A DNA stretch of 11,026 nucleotides from CAYVQU01 sp964453155 (lineage in GTDB: Bacteria > Chloroflexota > Anaerolineae > Anaerolineales > UBA11858), in assembly GCA_964453155.1 (NCBI GenBank), contig CAYVQU010000169.1, positions 1 to 11,026 on the forward strand, given 5' to 3'. The notes beneath the pieces are model-generated. The model was not told the DNA's origin and did not search any database. It saw nothing but the letters and a program-made list of their open reading frames with translations. The translations under genes and the position numbers were made by a program. Below, in pieces: positions 7,040 to 11,026 of the stretch (the stretch's first letter is position 1; each line of letters begins with the position of its first letter).

Positions 7040-7102
7040 TTCACCACAAAGGCACAAAGTTCACAAAGTGTTTCTTTGTGTTCTTCGTGTCTTTGTGGTG
7101 AA
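7040..7102. repeat. CACAAAG-type hairpin repeat, copy 2
   Basis: TTCACCACAAAG (7040-7051) and CTTTGTGGTGAA (7091-7102) are perfect inverted repeats. Pairing continues inward with few mismatches to CACAAAG (7062-7068) and CTTTGTG (7074-7080), leaving a loop of about five bases, so nearly the whole 63-nt unit is one long stem. It lies between the E1 alpha and E1 beta genes, upstream of the E1 beta ribosome binding site. It belongs to the same family as the copy at 1356-1436. Confidence 0.8.
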
Positions 7103-7112
7103 AATTATCATT

Positions 7113-8114
7113 TTAGAACACCAAGCCATCATGGGTGTCCGCATAGACGCCCTGTAGAGCTTCGTCAGCCACCGGGATGGGGGCGCTAGCGGCGTATTTC
7201 ACCGCGGCGTCGAGCTGCTCCTGGACGCTGCCCATTAAATCTTCGATCTCACCTTCACTGATAATTTCCGATTGGATCAATCGCAACCGGAAAGCAGGGA
7301 TCGGATCGCGGCCTTGCCATTCTTCCAACTCACCCTCGGGGCGGTAGATCATCGGATCACCCTCATAGTGGCCGCGATGCCGGTAGGTTTTGGCCTCGAT
7401 CAGGGTTGGGCCTTCACCAGCCAAAGCCCGTTCACGAGCCTTCACGGTGGCATCGTAAACCGCAATGACATCATTGCCATCCACAATCACGCCGGGGAAC
7501 CCATAGCCTTCAGCCCGGATTGCCAAATCCTGGATTGGGGCTTGCTTGTGTTGGGGCGTCCCTTCACCATAAAGATTGTTCTCGCAGAAAAAGATCACCG
7601 GGAGTTTCCACAACCCGGCTAAATTGGCCGATTCGTGGAAGGTGCCTTGGTTGATGGCGCCATCACCGAAGAAAGTCAGCGAAACTCGCCCTTCTTTACG
7701 CATCTGGAAGGCCAGGGCGGCGCCAACTGCGGCCGGAAAACCACCCCCAACGATGCCATTGGCTCCCAAAATCCCGATGTCAAAATCAGAGATGTGGAGC
7801 GAGCCCCCGCGCCCCAGGCAGTAGCCGGGCGATCGGGCGGCAAGTTCGGCCATCATAAATTGGGGATCACCACCCTTTGCGAGGAGATGTCCATGCCCGC
7901 GATGCGTGCTGGTGATGACATCATCCTGGCTGAGGGCTTCACCAGCGCCGACGGCGGTGGCTTCCTGGCCCACACACGAGTGGATAAAGCCGGGGATCAA
8001 TCCGCCGCGGCGTTCTTCGATGGCCCGCAGTTCAAATTCGCGCACCAACGTCATCTGGCGGAAGAACTGGGCCAACTGATCTTTAGAATATTCGTTTAAA
8101 TCTTTTTGTGTCAT
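7113..8114 (-). CDS. 2-oxoacid dehydrogenase E1 component, alpha subunit (pyruvate/acetoin type)
   Basis: This 333-residue ThDP-binding subunit would decarboxylate a 2-oxo acid (or cleave acetoin) and reductively acylate the lipoyl arm of E2. The ThDP/Mg motif runs from GDG (150-152) to ENN (178-180). Other family blocks are FIHSCVGQEA (43-52), HRGHG (71-75), the loop GRGGSLHI (101-108) and TYRHRGHYEGD (243-253). Length and motifs match AcoA/PdhA-type subunits; the last block is close to the acetoin-type sequence I remember. The ATG at 8114 is preceded by GGAAAG. The gene is followed by E1 beta, with a hairpin repeat between them. The SsnA-like aminohydrolase gene ends 83 bp upstream. Confidence 0.92.
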   Translation of the reverse strand: MTQKDLNEYSKDQLAQFFRQMTLVREFELRAIEERRGGLIPGFIHSCVGQEATAVGAGEALSQDDVITSTHRGHGHLLAKGGDPQFMMAELAARSPGYCLGRGGSLHISDFDIGILGANGIVGGGFPAAVGAALAFQMRKEGRVSLTFFGDGAINQGTFHESANLAGLWKLPVIFFCENNLYGEGTPQHKQAPIQDLAIRAEGYGFPGVIVDGNDVIAVYDATVKARERALAGEGPTLIEAKTYRHRGHYEGDPMIYRPEGELEEWQGRDPIPAFRLRLIQSEIISEGEIEDLMGSVQEQLDAAVKYAASAPIPVADEALQGVYADTHDGLVF

Positions 8115-8197
8115 TGCTTTCCTTCAAATTTTGAACCGCGAATTACGCTAATCTACACCAATAAATCAATTAAAGAAAATTCGCTAGATTTTCGTTT

Positions 8198-9559
8198 TTA
8201 GGCCTCCGACCATAATCTGGTTGCAGCTTCACGGGTTTTGGCATGGAGCGCATCCCAATCGGCGTTGAGAACTTCGCCGTTTTTGACTTTGACTTCACCC
8301 GCGACCAAAACACCGCTGACGTTTTCACTGTTGCGATAGAGCAGCATTTGCTCAAATAAATTGTGCTCCTGCACCGGCGTGGGCAGATCGGCGTTGATGA
8401 GTTGCAGGTCGGCCTGCCAGCCGGTTTCGATCCGGCCGATTTTTTCGTAGCCGAGGGCTTTGGCCCCGCCTTCGGTTGCCAGGTACCAAACCAAATGGGC
8501 GGGCATCACCTGTGGATTTTGGTGTTTCGCTTTGTGGATCAGGAAAGCCCCGCGCATGACTTCGAAGAAGTCGTCCACATACCCGTCGCTGCCGAGGCCG
8601 ACGGTCACTCCTGCTTCCACGAGTTCGGGTACCGGAGCAATCCCACCGCCAACTTCGCAGTTGGAGAGGGGCATATGAGTCATTTTGACGCCCCGTGCGG
8701 CCATCAGTGCAACTTCTTCGGGTTCGATTTGGACGCATTGGGAGGCTAAAAAGCCTTCCCCGGCAACTCCCAGTTGATCATAGTAGGGCAACGTTCGCAT
8801 CCCGAAGTTTTTCAGGGCATTTTCGGGTTCGTAGGTTCCTTCGGAGACATGAGCGTGGAGCAGAACACCTAAATCCTGAGCGATACCGTAGGCTTGCTGG
8901 ATAAAATCGGCGGAGCAGGTAAAGGTGGTGTGGTGACAAATGAGACCAGTGATTAGTGGTTGGTGGTTAGTGGATAGATCAGACTTCCCACTTCCCACTC
9001 CCCACTTCCCACTTGCTTTCACGAAATCCGCATTTTCTTGCAGCCCCAACAACCCATTCTCACCCGACACCCGCTGCGTGGCTTCAAATGACAATATTCC
9101 ACGCAGGCCCCATTTACGAACCACTTCGGCCTGAGAAAAGAGACAACCAGGCAGAGCTTGGGGGGCTTCGGTGCAATCGTAGAAGCTGGTCACGCCGCTT
9201 TTGAGCATGGAGGCGCAGCGGTAATCGGTGGCGGCATTGATCATGGCGTGATCGAGACGGTCTTCCACCAGGGGCCACCAAAAATCTTCGAGGAAGGGCC
9301 AGAAACCCGAGGGTGCTTTTTGCAGCGGAATCCCGTGAGCCAGGACACCGTACAAATGGGTATGCCCATTCACAAATCCGGGCGAGAGGACGTCGTTTGG
9401 GGCCGCCCAGATTTCATCTTCGGGGTATTTTGCCCGCAGTTTGGCGTTGGGGGCAATATCTACAATTTGATCGCCAACGACCCGTACCCCCCAATCCTTT
9501 TTTGGGGTTTCGTGGGGCGTAGTGATCAACCACTGGGGGAGAATAAGAAGAGAGGTCAT
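8198..9559 (-). CDS. SsnA-like aminohydrolase (COG0402 amidohydrolase superfamily)
   Basis: This 453-residue protein is a metal-dependent hydrolase of the family that deaminates purines, pterins, cytosine or S-adenosylhomocysteine. Seen: PGFVNGHTHLYG with H66 and H68, HAHVSE with H237 and E240, MPLSNCEVGGG (296-306) and GLGSDG with D325. The order, spacing and C-terminal TREAATRLW resemble SsnA of selenium-linked purine catabolism. Where the family has its conserved His on beta strand 6 (for example LVAHG in SsnA), this protein reads LASQCVQ (271-277), with Gln codons at 274 and 277, so classical deaminase chemistry is in doubt. Residues about 183-205 are encoded by a 66-bp heptad repeat lying in frame between the domains before strand 5. 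The start is 3 bp after the MTHFR stop, so the two genes are probably translationally coupled. The substrate is unknown. Confidence 0.8.
   Translation of the reverse strand: MTSLLILPQWLITTPHETPKKDWGVRVVGDQIVDIAPNAKLRAKYPEDEIWAAPNDVLSPGFVNGHTHLYGVLAHGIPLQKAPSGFWPFLEDFWWPLVEDRLDHAMINAATDYRCASMLKSGVTSFYDCTEAPQALPGCLFSQAEVVRKWGLRGILSFEATQRVSGENGLLGLQENADFVKASGKWGVGSGKSDLSTNHQPLITGLICHHTTFTCSADFIQQAYGIAQDLGVLLHAHVSEGTYEPENALKNFGMRTLPYYDQLGVAGEGFLASQCVQIEPEEVALMAARGVKMTHMPLSNCEVGGGIAPVPELVEAGVTVGLGSDGYVDDFFEVMRGAFLIHKAKHQNPQVMPAHLVWYLATEGGAKALGYEKIGRIETGWQADLQLINADLPTPVQEHNLFEQMLLYRNSENVSGVLVAGEVKVKNGEVLNADWDALHAKTREAATRLWSEA
8946..9011. repeat. In-frame heptad repeat with G3N4 runs inside the aminohydrolase gene
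   Basis: On the plus strand four heptads of the type TTAGTGG (8946-8973) are followed by a 10-base spacer and four heptads of the type CTTCCCA (8984-9011). The two halves are partly complementary. The C-runs start at 8987, 8994, 9001 and 9008, so the coding strand and mRNA carry four G3 runs at exact 7-bp spacing. The unit as drawn is 66 bp, a multiple of three. It encodes a low-complexity Gly/Ser/Lys to Asn/His/Gln stretch that is absent from the SsnA sequence I recall. Confidence 0.7.
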
Positions 9560-9562
9560 AAA

Positions 9563-10954
9563 TTACCGTATTTGTAAGGATGGCCGGCCGAGTAATCCGG
9601 CGCGTTCAACAATCTCAACCGTCGGGAACCAGGTTTCGGGCTGCAAGTCCATCAAGTCGATGCCAGCGATACCGGGGATTTCCATCAACTCTTGGATTTG
9701 CTCGACCACGATCTGGATGCCTTCGTCTTTTTGTTTATTTTTCGGTACCCCATCCAGCCGTTTGATGATCTCCTGAGGGACAACCACGCCGGGGGTGTAT
9801 TTGTCAATGGCCCGGGCCATTCCGGCGGAGGCCAACGCCCCGATACCGATCAGGATGTAGGTTTTTTCGTCCAGCCCCAGCTCACGAATGCGCTGCATAT
9901 ACAGTTTGAGCAAATCCATATCGAAGACCAGTTGGGAGGTGACGAAATCGGCTCCGGCCGCGATTTTCTTCGCCAAACGGTGGGGCCGGAATTCCAGGGG
10001 CGGGGCGGTCAGGCCAATGGCCCCGCCGATCAGTACTTTGGGCGCGACAGCCAGCTGTCGCCCGGTTTCAAAGGTACCGGTATCCCGCAGGTGGCGGGTC
10101 AGATTGATGAAGTTGACCGAATCTAAATCGAAAACGGGTTTGGTTTCGGGGTGATCCCCCAAGGTGGGATGATCACCGGTTAAACACAATATGCTGCGAA
10201 CCCCGAGGGCATGCGCGCCTAAAACGTCAGCCTGGAGCATCATCCGGTTGCGGTCGCGGCAGGTCATGTGCAAGATGGTCTCGATCCCAATTTGTTCGAT
10301 CAGCCCGGCGACGGCCAGCCCGCACATATGGGGCGAGGCCAGGGAATTATCGCTGATATGAACGGCGTCCACCACGCCTTTCAATGTTGCGACGTATTCC
10401 ATAATATCGGTGGCGTCGGCCGTATCACGGGGGTTGACTTCGCAGGTGACTAAAAATTCACCGGAGCGCAGCCGGCGTTCGAAGACGCTGTCGGTCCGCA
10501 GGGGGCGCTGTTCACGTTCATCCAGCTTGACTTGCTGCCAGGGGGGCGCCGTGCGGTGATGGTGGTCGCGCCCGGTGAAGGTGTTGACCCATGATGACGA
10601 ACCTTGCAACTGCCAATCCACAATCGGGTTGCGCTGGTAGATTTCGTCGGTCCAGGGCAGGATTTCGGCGCGGTTGACGGCCTTGAACCAGGTACAGGTT
10701 TTCTCCCGGTCAACTTCACAGCTGCCGTCCATCCCCACCCCGCCGCAGGGACCGTTGCGCAGGTTTTTGGGACATTCCATCGGGCAGGCCAGCCCGGTCG
10801 AGTGCAAGATACATTGACCGCACATATGGCAGCTAAACAGCACCCGCTTGACCAATTCCTCAGGTGGCGCGACGACTTTCCCAGTTCCGGTGAGTAACTG
10901 GGGGAATTTTTCGTCGAGTTTGCGGCCGATGTTTTTTAGTAACGACATGTGCAT
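9563..10954 (-). CDS. Methylenetetrahydrofolate reductase fused to N-terminal MTHFR_C/MetV-type cysteine-rich domain
   Basis: This 463-residue protein interconverts methylene-THF and methyl-THF. Residues 40-95 form a cysteine-rich module with C42, C45, C48, C57, C61, C70, C79 and C87 (SCHMCGQC, ACPMECPKNLRNGPCGG), the type found in MetV and in MTHFR_C domains and probably binding an Fe-S cluster. Residues 160-455 are the MetF barrel: VTCEVNP with E172 (the catalytic Glu position), HMTCRDRNR (229-237), LTGDHPT with D261 at the flavin/folate site, and SQLVFDMD with Q341. Having both modules in one chain resembles the MetF-MetV pair of acetogenic bacteria, where electrons come from a donor other than NADH; that is an inference here. 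ATGs at 10954 and 10948 are both possible starts, and neither has a clear ribosome binding site. It is the first gene of the block and is followed after 3 bp by the aminohydrolase. Confidence 0.88.
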   Translation of the reverse strand: MHMSLLKNIGRKLDEKFPQLLTGTGKVVAPPEELVKRVLFSCHMCGQCILHSTGLACPMECPKNLRNGPCGGVGMDGSCEVDREKTCTWFKAVNRAEILPWTDEIYQRNPIVDWQLQGSSSWVNTFTGRDHHHRTAPPWQQVKLDEREQRPLRTDSVFERRLRSGEFLVTCEVNPRDTADATDIMEYVATLKGVVDAVHISDNSLASPHMCGLAVAGLIEQIGIETILHMTCRDRNRMMLQADVLGAHALGVRSILCLTGDHPTLGDHPETKPVFDLDSVNFINLTRHLRDTGTFETGRQLAVAPKVLIGGAIGLTAPPLEFRPHRLAKKIAAGADFVTSQLVFDMDLLKLYMQRIRELGLDEKTYILIGIGALASAGMARAIDKYTPGVVVPQEIIKRLDGVPKNKQKDEGIQIVVEQIQELMEIPGIAGIDLMDLQPETWFPTVEIVERAGLLGRPSLQIR

Positions 10955-11026
10955 TTAATACGAATGAAACGAACAATACCTTCGCCGATTATGGTGGTGA
11001 AGGGTGTACATTAACAGCATGAATAC
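10955..11026. other. Upstream edge region, no gene supported
   Basis: These 72 bp precede the first gene of the block and should include its promoter if one is local. I see no convincing -35/-10 pair and no ribosome binding site. A plus-strand ATG at 11019 runs off the edge after two codons and could be the start of a divergent gene, but this cannot be judged. Confidence 0.3.

Noticed and set aside
7635..8099. Plus-strand open frame opposite E1 alpha (154 codons)
   Set aside because: It is antisense to E1 alpha and shows no recognisable domain.
8115..8197. Possible decayed repeat between E1 alpha and the aminohydrolase (GCGAATTACGC and AATTCGC-like words)
   Set aside because: It is suggestive of a palindromic intergenic repeat, but pairing is too weak and short to support it as a feature.
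8946..9011. CRISPR-like array
   Set aside because: The units are 7 bp, contiguous and without spacers; this is a heptad repeat, not a CRISPR.
11019..11026. Start of a divergent plus-strand gene at the right edge
   Set aside because: Only two codons are visible and the spacing to the AAGGG upstream is too long to be convincing.

Overview
The window is a compact block of ten genes, all on the minus strand, with about 50% GC and short intergenic gaps. The content and order (energy-coupling-factor importer, thiamine-dependent 2-oxoacid dehydrogenase subunits, folate one-carbon enzymes) fit an anaerobic or facultative bacterium. The abundant short palindromic intergenic repeats and the fused A-A' ECF ATPase remind me of Chloroflexota (Anaerolineae-like), but that placement is an impression and not proven. 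No rRNA, tRNA, IS element, CRISPR array or phage gene is visible.

Layout in the direction of transcription (right to left): (1) a methylenetetrahydrofolate reductase with a cysteine-rich MTHFR_C/MetV-type domain fused at its N terminus (10954-9563); (2) 3 bp downstream, an SsnA-like aminohydrolase (9559-8198); (3) E1 alpha and E1 beta of a pyruvate/acetoin dehydrogenase-type complex (8114-7113, 7024-6044); (4) a complete ECF importer as S, fused A-A' and T (5803-5018, 4951-3218, 3221-2361); (5) a hydroxypyruvate-isomerase-like TIM-barrel protein (2270-1452); (6) an AcsE-like pterin-binding methyltransferase (1309-452); (7) the N-terminal lipoyl domain of the E2 acyltransferase, cut by the left edge (326-1).

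The genes read as one functional locus. An importer with its own S component brings in an unknown, vitamin-like or heterocyclic solute. An aminohydrolase of the purine/pterin deaminase superfamily, a folate reductase and a methyl-THF-binding enzyme form a pterin and one-carbon theme. The E1/E2 parts would oxidise a 2-oxo acid or acetoin-like product to an acyl-CoA. The E2 gene is separated from E1 by six genes. The substrate cannot be read from the sequence.

The most unusual sequence-level feature is the number of small inverted or heptad repeats between and inside the genes. Two of them lie in frame inside coding sequences (E2 linker, aminohydrolase). Two consist of 7-bp units that give perfect G3N4 quadruplex-type runs. 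Two copies of one CACAAAG-type hairpin family sit in the same operon. The aminohydrolase also appears to have Gln where the family has its conserved beta-6 His, and the second ATPase half has a degenerate ABC signature.
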